From: CAURNT01 sp963539215 | GTDB lineage: Bacteria > Fusobacteriota > Fusobacteriia > Fusobacteriales > Leptotrichiaceae | DNA length: 64,000 nucleotides | Assembly (NCBI GenBank): GCA_963539215.1 | Contig: CAUTJT010000003.1 | Coordinates: 62,001-126,000, forward strand | Reading direction: 5' to 3' | In this document: positions 26,362 through 34,821 of the stretch, in pieces | How the letters are laid out: every line of letters begins with the position of its first letter | How positions within the stretch are numbered: the first letter of the stretch is position 1 | The notes under the pieces: model-generated | The model's database searches: none | The model's input: only the letters and a program-made list of their open reading frames with translations | Told to the model about the DNA's origin: nothing | Made by a program: the position numbers and the translations under genes

Positions 26362-26645
26362 ATGAATAAAGAAGAATTAATTGCTTTAGGATTAACTGAA
26401 GAACAAGCAACTAAGGTATTAGAAATTAATAAAGACATGATACCTTATACAAGATTTAAAGAGGTTAATGATGAAAAAATGAATTAAAAAATCAATTATC
26501 TAATCGTGATACACAATTGAAAGAGCTAGCTAAAATCACAAAAGATAATGAAGAGCTTAATTCAAAAATCAAGGAACTTCAAGAAAGTAACAAAAATGCA
26601 CAAACTGAGTATGAAAATAAGAACTTGGTTGAACTTATTAAATAA
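26362..26645 (+). pseudogene. Frameshifted phage GP20-type scaffold protein
   Basis: The gene starts MNKEELIALGLTEEQATKVL and continues through IPYTRFKEVNDEK, the N-terminus of phage minor structural GP20-type scaffold proteins. It reaches a stop at about 26,486 because of a one-base shift. In the shifted frame the coiled-coil part (ELKNQLSNRDTQLKELAKIT onwards) continues to a second stop at 26,643-26,645, and a few more in-frame codons lie beyond it. An AAAGAGG site precedes the ATG. The loss of frame and early stop make it non-functional as a scaffold. Confidence 0.75.
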
Positions 26646-26695
26646 TTAAAAGCATTAAAAGAAAGCGATGCTTATTTATTTAAAATATAGAGTAG

Positions 26696-26740
26696 AAAAT
26701 TTATTGCAGTAAGTGTAATGAAAGAATACTAAAAGTTTAA
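26696..26740 (+). pseudogene. Short Cys-pair remnant after the scaffold pseudogene
   Basis: A frame without a start codon reads KFYCSKCNERILKV and then stops. The CSKC pair resembles the zinc-binding motif of phage Com-type regulators, but the fragment is too short to assign. Confidence 0.2.
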
Positions 26741-26817
26741 AAATAGCATAATTTACCTAGTATAATTTAATTTTTTAATGTATAATATACTATAAACATA
26801 AAATAGGAGAGATGTTA

Positions 26818-28164
26818 ATGAATGAGGTAAAATGTCCTAATTGTAATGCAATATTTTCTTTAGATGAAAAAACATATTCAAGTATAAAATATCAAGTTAG
26901 GGACAAAGAATTTGAAGAAGAAGTTGAAAAAAGAATAAAAAATAATTTAGACCTAGAAAAGAAAATATTAGATAAAAAATTAGATGATATACAAAAAGAT
27001 AATGAAATAAATAAGCTTAGCATTGAAAATAAATATAAAGAACAAATAAATGATCTTGAAAATATCATAACTAAACTAAATAGTCAAATTTCAAATTTTG
27101 AAGTTAATAATAAGAATAATATTCAAATAGAAAAGATGAACATAGAGAAAATATATAAAGAAGAGATGTCTAATCTTCAAAATACAATATTAAAACTTGA
27201 ATCTAAAATTAGTTCTTTAGAAGAAAATTCAAAAAAAAATATAGAATTAGAAAAAATAACTTTAGAAAATAAATTTAAAGAAGAAATAAATAATTTAAAT
27301 AATAATATATTAAATCTAAAAAATAATGAATTAATAATAAAAGATAAGTATCAAGCTGAATTAAAAAATAAGGATGATATTATAGAATACTATAAGGATT
27401 TAAAATCAAAATTATCTACTAAAATGTTAGGTGAATCTCTTGAACAACATTGTGAAGTATCATTTAATAGATTAAGATCTACAGCTTTTCCAAATGCTTA
27501 TTTTGATAAAGATAATGATACTTCAAGCGGAAGTAAAGGAGATTATATCTATAGAGAATTAGATGAGAATGGAGTAGAAATACTTTCAATAATGTTTGAG
27601 ATGAAAAATCAAAATGATGAAACAAAGACAAAGAAGAAAAACAAAGATTTTTTCAAAGAATTAGATAAAGATAGACATGAAAAAAATTGTGAATATGCAA
27701 TACTTGTTTCTCTACTTGAACAAGACAATGAATTATATAACGATGGTATAGTAGATGTTTCTTATGAATATGAAAAAATGTATGTAATAAGACCACAATT
27801 TTTCATACCAATAATTAGTTTACTTAGAAATGGAGCTAGAGGAGTATTAAAATATAAACAAGAATTGAATTCTATTAAAAATCAAAATATAGATATAAGT
27901 AATTTTGAAAACGACTTAAGAAGCTTTAAAGATCAATTTGGAGCAAATTATGAACGTGCAGGAAAAAAATTTAAAGAAGCAATAGATAAAATTGATAAGA
28001 GTATTAAAAATTTACAAGATACTAAAGATGCTTTATTAGCTTCTGAAAATAATCTAAGATTAGCCAATAAAAAATTAGATGATTTAACTGTAAAAAAATT
28101 AGTCAGAAAGAATCTAACTATGAAAAAAATGTTTGAAGAATTAAATGATAAAGAGGAGAAATAA
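26818..28164 (+). CDS. DUF2130 protein, predicted PD-(D/E)XK nuclease
   Basis: This protein of about 448 residues begins with a Cys pair (CPNCNAIF), followed by a long coiled coil (about 20-190). The conserved DUF2130 domain (about 195-345) contains KMLGESLEQHCEVSFN, SKGDYIYREL and MFEMKNQ. The Gly-Asp then Glu-x-Lys spacing fits a PD-(D/E)XK nuclease core. A C-terminal coiled coil follows. The physiological role of the family is unknown. The ATG at 26,818 sits 8 nt after AGGAG; the ATG at 26,812 is too close to it. Its stop overlaps the thymidine kinase start. Confidence 0.8.
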   Translation: MNEVKCPNCNAIFSLDEKTYSSIKYQVRDKEFEEEVEKRIKNNLDLEKKILDKKLDDIQKDNEINKLSIENKYKEQINDLENIITKLNSQISNFEVNNKNNIQIEKMNIEKIYKEEMSNLQNTILKLESKISSLEENSKKNIELEKITLENKFKEEINNLNNNILNLKNNELIIKDKYQAELKNKDDIIEYYKDLKSKLSTKMLGESLEQHCEVSFNRLRSTAFPNAYFDKDNDTSSGSKGDYIYRELDENGVEILSIMFEMKNQNDETKTKKKNKDFFKELDKDRHEKNCEYAILVSLLEQDNELYNDGIVDVSYEYEKMYVIRPQFFIPIISLLRNGARGVLKYKQELNSIKNQNIDISNFENDLRSFKDQFGANYERAGKKFKEAIDKIDKSIKNLQDTKDALLASENNLRLANKKLDDLTVKKLVRKNLTMKKMFEELNDKEEK

Positions 28165-29216
28165 TGTTTTTAAAAAGTAGTGAAAATGTAGGAAAGTTAG
28201 AAGTTGTTTGTGGAAGTATGTTCTCAGGTAAAAGTGAAGAACTTATACGTCGTATTAGACGTGTAAATTATGCTAAACAAAGTGTAGTTGTATTTAAACA
28301 CTCTATAGATAAAAGATACGGTGAAAATGGTATATTTTCACATAATATGAATAGTATAGAAGCATATCCTGTAGCTTCAGTTAAAGATATGGAAGAAATC
28401 ATGAAAGAAAAACCATATATAGAAGTAATTGGTATAGATGAAGTTCAATTTTTTGGTGAAGAAGTTTTAGAATTTTGTAAAAAATATATAAAAAGGGGTA
28501 AAAGAATAATAGTTGCTGGCTTAGATCTTGATTTTAAAGCTGTTCCTTTTATACCTATGCCTGAGCTAATGGCAATAGCTGATAGTGTTACAAAATTAAA
28601 AGCAAAATGTGTTATATGTGGTAAAGACGCTTATGCAAGCCAAAGATTGATAAATGGAGAACCTGCTTTTGAAGATGATCCTATAGTTATGGTTGGTGCT
28701 AAAGAAAACTATGAAGCTCGTTGTAGAAGACACCACATTGTTAGAAAAAGAAATGAGAATATAGGTAAAATTTACTTCTTATTTGGAACAGATATTAATG
28801 CTGGTAAAGAAGAAGTTGAAAACTATATATTATCTAAAAATAAAAATTCTAATTCTATAAGTATAAGTATTTTTAACGAAGGAGAGAGTATATCTAATGT
28901 TAGAGAAAATATTAAAAAACTTTCTCTTGAATATGATATAGTTTTTGTGAGAATAGTTAAGAGTCCTTTAATACCAATACAAGAAAATTATACTATAATT
29001 GATTTAATGATGGAATTAAGACAAAAATCTTCTGTGATATTAATTTCAAGAAATAGAAGAGGTATGATAAATGAAGTATTAATATCTTATGAAATAATAA
29101 ATAAAGCAGATTTAAATATAGAAAGTGTTATATATACAAAATCAGATAACAAAGAAAATGATGAAGTTATCGAAAATATAAATGAAATATTAAATATAAA
29201 AGCAATAATATTATAG
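28164..29216 (+). CDS. tdk: Thymidine kinase with dethiobiotin-synthetase-like C-terminal extension
   Basis: Residues 1-197 form a complete type II thymidine kinase: P-loop GSMFSGKS (17-24), GIDEVQFF with the catalytic Asp-Glu, zinc-binding CVICGKDA and CRRHH, and the substrate-loop Tyr in KENYEARC. Typical enzymes end here. The remaining 153 residues look like a degenerate BioD (dethiobiotin synthetase) domain. FGTDINAGKE (207-216) matches the BioD P-loop position but lacks the usual GKT, and PIQENYTIIDLMMELRQKSS and SRNRRGMINEVLISYEIINK match the BioD substrate and base-binding segments. The kinase phosphorylates thymidine for dTTP salvage. The role of the tail is unknown; it may be structural or regulatory. 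Confidence 0.88.
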   Translation: MFLKSSENVGKLEVVCGSMFSGKSEELIRRIRRVNYAKQSVVVFKHSIDKRYGENGIFSHNMNSIEAYPVASVKDMEEIMKEKPYIEVIGIDEVQFFGEEVLEFCKKYIKRGKRIIVAGLDLDFKAVPFIPMPELMAIADSVTKLKAKCVICGKDAYASQRLINGEPAFEDDPIVMVGAKENYEARCRRHHIVRKRNENIGKIYFLFGTDINAGKEEVENYILSKNKNSNSISISIFNEGESISNVRENIKKLSLEYDIVFVRIVKSPLIPIQENYTIIDLMMELRQKSSVILISRNRRGMINEVLISYEIINKADLNIESVIYTKSDNKENDEVIENINEILNIKAIIL

Positions 29217-29227
29217 GAGGAAAATAT

Positions 29228-29755
29228 ATGAAAAAATTAATTTTAGGAATTTGTATTCTTACATCAATGACTTCTTTTGCATATACAAGATTGTCATCAG
29301 ATGAATATTTAAAAGGAATATTTACAAGTTCTGCAACTAAAGAGATAATGAAAAAATACTATGACTATAACAATGATTTAGCTGTTGTTTCTGATAGAGT
29401 TTACACAGAAAAAGAAGCAGAAATTGATGCTATTAATGGTCTTAAAAATTCCATGACTGAATATACTGAAAAATATTTAAGTAAATTATTTAAAAATACA
29501 AATTTAAGTGGTAAAGATTTTGATGAAAGCACTATTAAAACAATGGCAAATGAAATTGTAAATAATGTTATAACTAATAAAAAATATACACTAGCTAATA
29601 AAGTTGAAGTGCTAGAAGGAGATAAAACTAAATATTTAATTTTAGTTAAAATACCTCAAAGTTACTTAGAAAATGAAAGTAATAAAATTTTTAAAGAAAG
29701 ACTAAAAAATTTAATTTTTAAATTAAATGACTACTATCATGAATTAGGTAAGTAG
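29228..29755 (+). CDS. Predicted periplasmic protein, unknown
   Basis: This 175-residue protein has a signal peptide (MKKLILGICILTSMTSFA). The mature part is helical, with KEAEIDAINGLKNSMTEYTE and a later strand pair (LANKVEVLEGDKTKYLILVKI). The pattern of an Ala/Asp helix followed by a strand ending in ILVKI recalls LPP20/FlgP-type envelope proteins, but the match is weak. It is preceded by an AGGAGG site and ends 1 nt before the FtsX-type permease, so the two are likely co-transcribed. Confidence 0.55.
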   Translation: MKKLILGICILTSMTSFAYTRLSSDEYLKGIFTSSATKEIMKKYYDYNNDLAVVSDRVYTEKEAEIDAINGLKNSMTEYTEKYLSKLFKNTNLSGKDFDESTIKTMANEIVNNVITNKKYTLANKVEVLEGDKTKYLILVKIPQSYLENESNKIFKERLKNLIFKLNDYYHELGK

Positions 29756-29756
29756 T

Positions 29757-32330
29757 ATGAAAAGTATACATAAAGATTTACTAAGAAAAATATTAAAAAA
29801 TAAAATAAGATTTCTTTATTTAATGATAATAACAATACTTGGAAGCTCAACATATATTGCTCTTAATATTTTACCAAGGTCTATGAATAAAACTATATCA
29901 AATATATATGAAAAATATAATGTATATGATATAAAGATATTTAATAATTTAGGTTTCAATAATAAAGAAAAAGAAATTTTAAATAATATTAATGGAATAG
30001 AAAGTATAGAATATGTATACAATAAAGAATATCTTTTAAAAAGTGAAAAGGTTATTAACCTTTTTTCTTTATCCAAAAATATATTAAAATTAAATATTAT
30101 AGAAGGTAAAGAGCCTAAAAACAATAATGAATTAATAATAGAATATAGATTAAAAAATATATATCCTATAAATTCAAATATTGAATTACAAGACAAAAAA
30201 TATATAGTTACTGGTTATTTTGAAAATCCAGTTCATAGATTACTTGATAATCATGAAATAGCATATAAAGGTTTAAATAAAACCGATATTTTAGCGTATA
30301 CCATTCAGTCTAATTTTCAGGAAAATGATTTAAAAAATATTTATATAAAGTTGGAAAAAGATAAAAATTTAATTCAAATGAAAAACTTATTAGAACAAAA
30401 ACTATATAGTTATGATAAAGAAAAAGAATTTAAAAGTGAAAAACTTAAATTTTTACTTAAAGAAGAAACAAAACTTATAAATGGAATAAAAGAAATAGAG
30501 ACTGGAATAAATAAAATACAAAATGAAAAATTAGAATTAAATAAAATAAATAAAGATATATTAAAAAAAGAAAATTTAATAAGTAGTACTTTAAATAATA
30601 TTAATAAAAATGAAAAAGTTATAGAACAAGAAAATATTAAAATTCAAAATTCAATTATAGATATTGATGCCGGTCTTAAAAAATTACAAGATGGATTAAC
30701 AGATATTAATTCAGGAATTTTATTAATAGAAGAGTCTTTAAATAAAATTGATTCTGGATTAAAAGAAATTGAAATTAAAGAAATTGAATTAAATAATAAT
30801 CTTTATAAATTAAGAAAAACAAAATCAAGTATATTTTTTTCAGAAAATAAGAAAAATAAATATATAAAAGAAATTAATGATGCCTTAAATACTATTATTA
30901 AAGAAAAAGAAAAATTGTTTAACAATAAAAAAGAATTAAATTCAAAATTATTGGAATTAAATATTAAAAAAAATCAGATTAACAACAATATTCGTGACTT
31001 AACCAAAAAAAAGGAAGAAGTATTTATTGGTACTGTTAATATTAAAAAAAATAAAGAAATATTAGCTTATAATAAAAATAAATTTTTAAATGATTATGAT
31101 GAAAATATCTTAAAAATTAAAAATTCTAAAAAAAATATTAAAAATGCATATTATATATTAAATAATAAAGAAAAAGATTTAATTATTAAAAAAAATAATA
31201 TAAGATACACTGATAATATTCAAAAAATAAAAAATTTAAAAAAAGAAATTTCTTCATTAAAAAATATTTATATAGTTAGTACTTATATGGATAATGCATC
31301 ATATATATCATATGTAGAAGGAATAGAAAGTCTTAATATAATATCTAAAATTTTTCCCATTATTTTTTATTTCATAGTAATATTTATAACCATAACTACA
31401 ATGACAAGATTAATAGAAGAAGATAGATCTAGCATTGGTACTATGAGATTTCTTGGATATAGTGATATTGATATATTAATAAAATATTTAATATATGCAC
31501 TTATTCCTACAATACTTGGTTTATTTATAGGGGATATTTTAGGATTTATATATTTACCAAGATTTATATATACTGCGTATAATTCTGGGTCAATAAGTAC
31601 ATTTAATAATTTAGAAATTATATTCAGTCCTAAACTATATATAATTTCATTTATTGCTTCTATTATATCTAGCTTTTTATCTGTGTATATTTCTATTAAA
31701 GCAAGTCTTAATGTAAATGTTGCAAGTTTACTAAAAATGAAATCTCCAAATAAAGGTAAAAAAATTTTTCTTGAAAAATTTAATTTTTTATGGAATAAAC
31801 TTAAATTTACAACAAAAATAACTATTAGAAATATATTTAGATATAAAATAAAATTAGCTATAAATATAATTGGAATAGCAGGATGTTCTTCTTTGATTTT
31901 TTTAGCTTTTTCTATAAAAGATTCATTTAATAATATTTCATATCAACAATTTGAATATTTAAGACCTTATAAAGCTGAAATAAATATTAAAAATAATTAT
32001 AATAAGATTGAAATTGATAATTTATTAAAAAACAATAATTATATATATGCACAAAAAATATACGCTAAAATTTTAAATAATTATGAAGAAAAGTATGTAG
32101 ATGTATATGTATTTAATGATAATATTTCAAACTTTATAAAAATAATTGATAGCAAAAACAATAATATAAATTTAGAAGATAAAGGAATATATATTAGCCA
32201 AAGAGCGCTAGAATTATCAAATAAAAGTATTGGAGAAAATATTTTAATTAAAGATTATTGTATGAAAGTATATAATTTTAATATTTTTAAAAGTTTTCAA
32301 AATTATTCAGGAAATTATATATATATATGA
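29757..32330 (+). CDS. FtsX/MacB-type ABC permease, N-terminal part
   Basis: The 857-residue product has an N-terminal membrane helix, an extracytoplasmic domain (about 45-215), a very long coiled coil (about 230-500), a membrane core with three helices (about 530-660, with TTMTRLIEEDRSSIGTMRFL) and a second extracytoplasmic domain. It stops inside a (TA)6 tract. The last membrane core of such permeases is encoded by the next ORF in another frame. Removing one TA unit would join the frames as GNYIYMTKKYYE, the sequence expected for the family. The gene is therefore either phase-variable, recently inactivated, or translated as two parts through the ATGA overlap. No ATPase gene is adjacent. Confidence 0.78.
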   Translation: MKSIHKDLLRKILKNKIRFLYLMIITILGSSTYIALNILPRSMNKTISNIYEKYNVYDIKIFNNLGFNNKEKEILNNINGIESIEYVYNKEYLLKSEKVINLFSLSKNILKLNIIEGKEPKNNNELIIEYRLKNIYPINSNIELQDKKYIVTGYFENPVHRLLDNHEIAYKGLNKTDILAYTIQSNFQENDLKNIYIKLEKDKNLIQMKNLLEQKLYSYDKEKEFKSEKLKFLLKEETKLINGIKEIETGINKIQNEKLELNKINKDILKKENLISSTLNNINKNEKVIEQENIKIQNSIIDIDAGLKKLQDGLTDINSGILLIEESLNKIDSGLKEIEIKEIELNNNLYKLRKTKSSIFFSENKKNKYIKEINDALNTIIKEKEKLFNNKKELNSKLLELNIKKNQINNNIRDLTKKKEEVFIGTVNIKKNKEILAYNKNKFLNDYDENILKIKNSKKNIKNAYYILNNKEKDLIIKKNNIRYTDNIQKIKNLKKEISSLKNIYIVSTYMDNASYISYVEGIESLNIISKIFPIIFYFIVIFITITTMTRLIEEDRSSIGTMRFLGYSDIDILIKYLIYALIPTILGLFIGDILGFIYLPRFIYTAYNSGSISTFNNLEIIFSPKLYIISFIASIISSFLSVYISIKASLNVNVASLLKMKSPNKGKKIFLEKFNFLWNKLKFTTKITIRNIFRYKIKLAINIIGIAGCSSLIFLAFSIKDSFNNISYQQFEYLRPYKAEINIKNNYNKIEIDNLLKNNNYIYAQKIYAKILNNYEEKYVDVYVFNDNISNFIKIIDSKNNNINLEDKGIYISQRALELSNKSIGENILIKDYCMKVYNFNIFKSFQNYSGNYIYI
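32316..32327 (+). repeat. (TA)6 dinucleotide tract at the permease frame break
   Basis: Six TA units lie exactly where the permease reading frame breaks. Five units would restore one continuous frame of about 1045 codons. Slippage at such tracts is a known cause of phase variation; a sequencing error is the main alternative. Confidence 0.75.
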
Positions 32331-32893
32331 CAAAAAAATATTATGAAAGTCTCGGATATAAATATAAGGAAAATATCATTCTTGTAAAAGATAAGATAAA
32401 TAATTATGATAAATTCTTTAAAAATCCAGATATATTATATATCTATGAAACTAATACTCAAAAATTAATTTATGATAAAATTAGTAATAGTTTAAATTAT
32501 ATAGTTTTGTTTATTATGATTTTTTCCGCAATTCTTTCATTTGTTGTAACATACAGTTTATTAGATATAAACATAAACGAAAGAAAAAAAGAAATATCAA
32601 CTATAAAAGTCTTAGGATTTAGAAAAATAGAGATTTTTAAATACATATACAGTGAAACTATTTTATTAACTATTATTGCATCTTTATTAGGTATAATTTT
32701 AGGAATCATTTTACATAAAAGTGTTATATTTAGCATGCGTAACACAAATGTAATATTTATAGAAACCATTTCACTTAAAACATATATTTTAACATTAATA
32801 TTAACATATGTTTTTTCATTTATTTCTATAGTTATAAGTTTTAGAAAAATAAATGTAATTAATATGGTTGAATCATTAAAAATTGACGATTGA
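32327..32893 (+). CDS. FtsX/MacB-type ABC permease, C-terminal part
   Basis: This 188-residue ORF supplies the final FtsX membrane core. Three helices are visible, with LLDININERKKEISTIKVLGF between the first two and NVINMVESLKIDD at the end, as in full-length FtsX-type permeases. Its ATG overlaps the stop of the upstream part as ATGA, and it has no good ribosome binding site of its own. It is better read as the continuation of the upstream gene after a (TA) slippage event than as an independent protein. Confidence 0.75.
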   Translation: MTKKYYESLGYKYKENIILVKDKINNYDKFFKNPDILYIYETNTQKLIYDKISNSLNYIVLFIMIFSAILSFVVTYSLLDININERKKEISTIKVLGFRKIEIFKYIYSETILLTIIASLLGIILGIILHKSVIFSMRNTNVIFIETISLKTYILTLILTYVFSFISIVISFRKINVINMVESLKIDD

Positions 32894-32918
32894 AACAAAC
32901 TTTTAAATATGGTATAAT
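32890..32918 (+). promoter_or_regulatory. Promoter of the small secreted protein gene
   Basis: TTGAAA (32890-32895) and TATAAT (32913-32918) are 17 nt apart. It overlaps the end of the permease gene and precedes an AAGGAGG site. Confidence 0.82.
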
Positions 32919-32937
32919 AAACAATAAGGAGGTTGAT

Positions 32938-33294
32938 ATGAAAAAATTATTAGTAATATTTTCAGTATTGTTAAGTTTAAATTTATTTGCACTTAATGAT
33001 GGTAAGTATGAAGTTGTTCAAAAAAACTCTGATTATACATTAAATTTTAAATTAATTGTTAAGAATTCTAAAATATTATTTGTTGATTTTGATAAAACTG
33101 ATATTAATGGTCAAAGATTATCAACAGTTAATCAAAATTTTAGAAACAAAAAAGAAAATATGAAAAAATACATAATTGAGAATCAAACTTTAGAAAATTT
33201 ACCTGTAGAGTATAAAAAAGAACTGGGAAGTTTAATAGACTTTTTATTAGAAAAAAGTAATTCATCAGAACCAGGAACTTATCAATTAAATTAA
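32938..33294 (+). CDS. Small secreted protein, unknown
   Basis: This 118-residue protein has a signal peptide (MKKLLVIFSVLLSLNLFA) and a mature part beginning LNDGKYEVVQKNSDYTLN. The DGKYE start followed by a strand with ILFVDFDKTDINGQRLS resembles FMN-binding-like or exported Fusobacterium immunogen-type proteins. There is no conserved Thr flavinylation motif, so this is only a resemblance. The start at 32,938 is set by AAGGAGG; an earlier in-frame ATG at 32,890 falls within the promoter. It is a single-gene unit. Confidence 0.6.
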   Translation: MKKLLVIFSVLLSLNLFALNDGKYEVVQKNSDYTLNFKLIVKNSKILFVDFDKTDINGQRLSTVNQNFRNKKENMKKYIIENQTLENLPVEYKKELGSLIDFLLEKSNSSEPGTYQLN

Positions 33295-33296
33295 TG

Positions 33297-33321
33297 GGGA
33301 TGTGTTAACATCCCTTTTTTG
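33297..33321 (+). terminator. Terminator after the small secreted protein
   Basis: Arms GGGATGT and ACATCCC with a 4-nt loop are followed by a run of Ts. Confidence 0.82.
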
Positions 33322-33333
33322 TGAGGTATTTAA

Positions 33334-34050
33334 ATGCGTTTAGATAAATTTTTAGCTAATTCTGGAGTAGGTAGTAGAAAAGAAGTTAAAGAACTTATAA
33401 AACAAGGATTAGTTTTTGTAAATGAGGAAAGAATTAAAAGTAGTGATAAAAATATAGATGAAAATAAAGATATAATTAAAGTAAATAATAAATTGATAAC
33501 ATATAAAAAACATGTCTATATCATGCTAAATAAACCCAAAAATGTGATATCAGCAACTGATGATAATAAACACAAGACTGTTATTGATTTAATAAAAGGA
33601 TATGATACATATAATATATTTCCTGTAGGAAGACTTGATATAGATACTGAAGGATTACTTTTATTAACCAATGATGGTAAACTTTCACATAATCTACTTT
33701 CTCCCAAAAAACATGTTGAAAAGGAATATTTGGTAAAACTAAAAGAAAATATAAATGATCATAATATACACAAAGTGGAAAATAGTATAGAACTTGAAGA
33801 TGGATATGTGTGTAAAAGGGCTAAAATAAGTAAAATTAGTGAAAATGAATTAACGATTTCTATAACTGAAGGTAAATTTCATCAAGTTAAAAGAATGTTT
33901 AAAGCAGTAAATAATGAGGTTATATATTTAAAAAGAATTCGTATGGGAAATCTTTTATTAGATAAAAACTTAATGTTAGGAGAATATCGTGAATTAAGTA
34001 GTGATGAATTGAAGGGATTGATTACAAATGAAAAAGATAACATTTTTTAA
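33334..34050 (+). CDS. 16S/23S rRNA pseudouridine synthase (RsuA/RluB family)
   Basis: The 238-residue protein has an N-terminal S4 RNA-binding domain (MRLDKFLANSGVGSRKEVKE) and the catalytic motif GRLDIDTEGLLLLTND with the nucleophilic Asp. It isomerises a uridine in ribosomal RNA. Length and absence of a long tail favour RsuA (16S position 516), but RluB or RluF specificity cannot be excluded. The next gene overlaps its last 23 nt, so the two are translationally linked. Confidence 0.88.
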   Translation: MRLDKFLANSGVGSRKEVKELIKQGLVFVNEERIKSSDKNIDENKDIIKVNNKLITYKKHVYIMLNKPKNVISATDDNKHKTVIDLIKGYDTYNIFPVGRLDIDTEGLLLLTNDGKLSHNLLSPKKHVEKEYLVKLKENINDHNIHKVENSIELEDGYVCKRAKISKISENELTISITEGKFHQVKRMFKAVNNEVIYLKRIRMGNLLLDKNLMLGEYRELSSDELKGLITNEKDNIF

Positions 34051-34801
34051 TTTCAATAAGTATATCGATGTGTATAAAATTATATTTAATAATATATCTG
34101 AAAATTTTAAATTAGATATATCAATTAATGAAGTACACTTTAAAGTATTAAATAATGAATATTTAAATAAATCAGATATTACTTATACATCATATTTAAC
34201 TCCGTATGATTTTGATGTACAATTAGAAGATATCGTGTATTATCCTAATCTTTTTTTCAATTCAAAAGCTTATGATATTAAAAGATTTTCAATACTTAAA
34301 TTATTAGAAATTTTTGAAATTAATATAGAAAATAAAAATATACTAATATTAGAATTAGGAGATTTTTTTGAAAATATATACAGTAGTTTAAAGGAATTAA
34401 ATCCACGTAAGATAAATATTTCAACAATAAAAGAAAATATAAAATTCAAGTTAAATAAAGGTGATAGTTTTAAGAAAAAAGTTGATTCTGAAAGATTAGA
34501 AAATGTCGATCTTTTAATAAATGACACAGAAATAGGTGATATGTATTCCATAAATGAAACACCAATTAAACTAACTGGTATACTTAATCCTAAATATTTA
34601 CTTGATCTTAACTTATTACCATTAGAAACTACTTTAATGAGTTTAAATAAAAATAAAAGAAACATTAGTATAGGTGGCCTTTATTTAGCAATTATAGAAT
34701 GTCTTAAAATTTCTAGTATACTATTTTCTAAAGATTTAGTAACTCGTGAAAATATAAATAAAATCTATAATAATTTTGTAGATGAATTAAATAAAAATTA
34801 A
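34028..34801 (+). CDS. Divergent shikimate dehydrogenase-like protein
   Basis: The 257-residue product shows weak resemblance to AroE in its second half. VDLLINDTEIGDMYS and ETPI align with the AroE NATPLGM region, LNPKYLLDLNLLPLETTLM with the strand and loop after it, and GGLYLAIIECLKIS with the closing GLxMLxxQA helix. The N-terminal substrate-binding Ser/Lys motifs and the glycine-rich NADP loop are not recognisable. It may be an inactive or repurposed homologue. The start overlaps the pseudouridine synthase gene. Other identities cannot be excluded. Confidence 0.45.
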   Translation: MKKITFFNFNKYIDVYKIIFNNISENFKLDISINEVHFKVLNNEYLNKSDITYTSYLTPYDFDVQLEDIVYYPNLFFNSKAYDIKRFSILKLLEIFEINIENKNILILELGDFFENIYSSLKELNPRKINISTIKENIKFKLNKGDSFKKKVDSERLENVDLLINDTEIGDMYSINETPIKLTGILNPKYLLDLNLLPLETTLMSLNKNKRNISIGGLYLAIIECLKISSILFSKDLVTRENINKIYNNFVDELNKN

Positions 34802-34821
34802 CTATAATAAAGGAGAAAATA

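Larger units (their letters stand above)
24941..26740 (+). mobile_element. Decayed phage head-gene segment II
   Basis: This 1.8-kb segment keeps the order of a phage head module: the C-terminal part of a MuF-type protein with a toxin extension, a small overlapping gene, a GP20-type scaffold gene with a frameshift, and a short Cys-containing remnant. The N-terminus of MuF, portal, terminase and capsid genes are missing. It lies between core genes and is about 5 kb from phage segment I; whether they share an origin cannot be told from the sequence. Confidence 0.7.
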
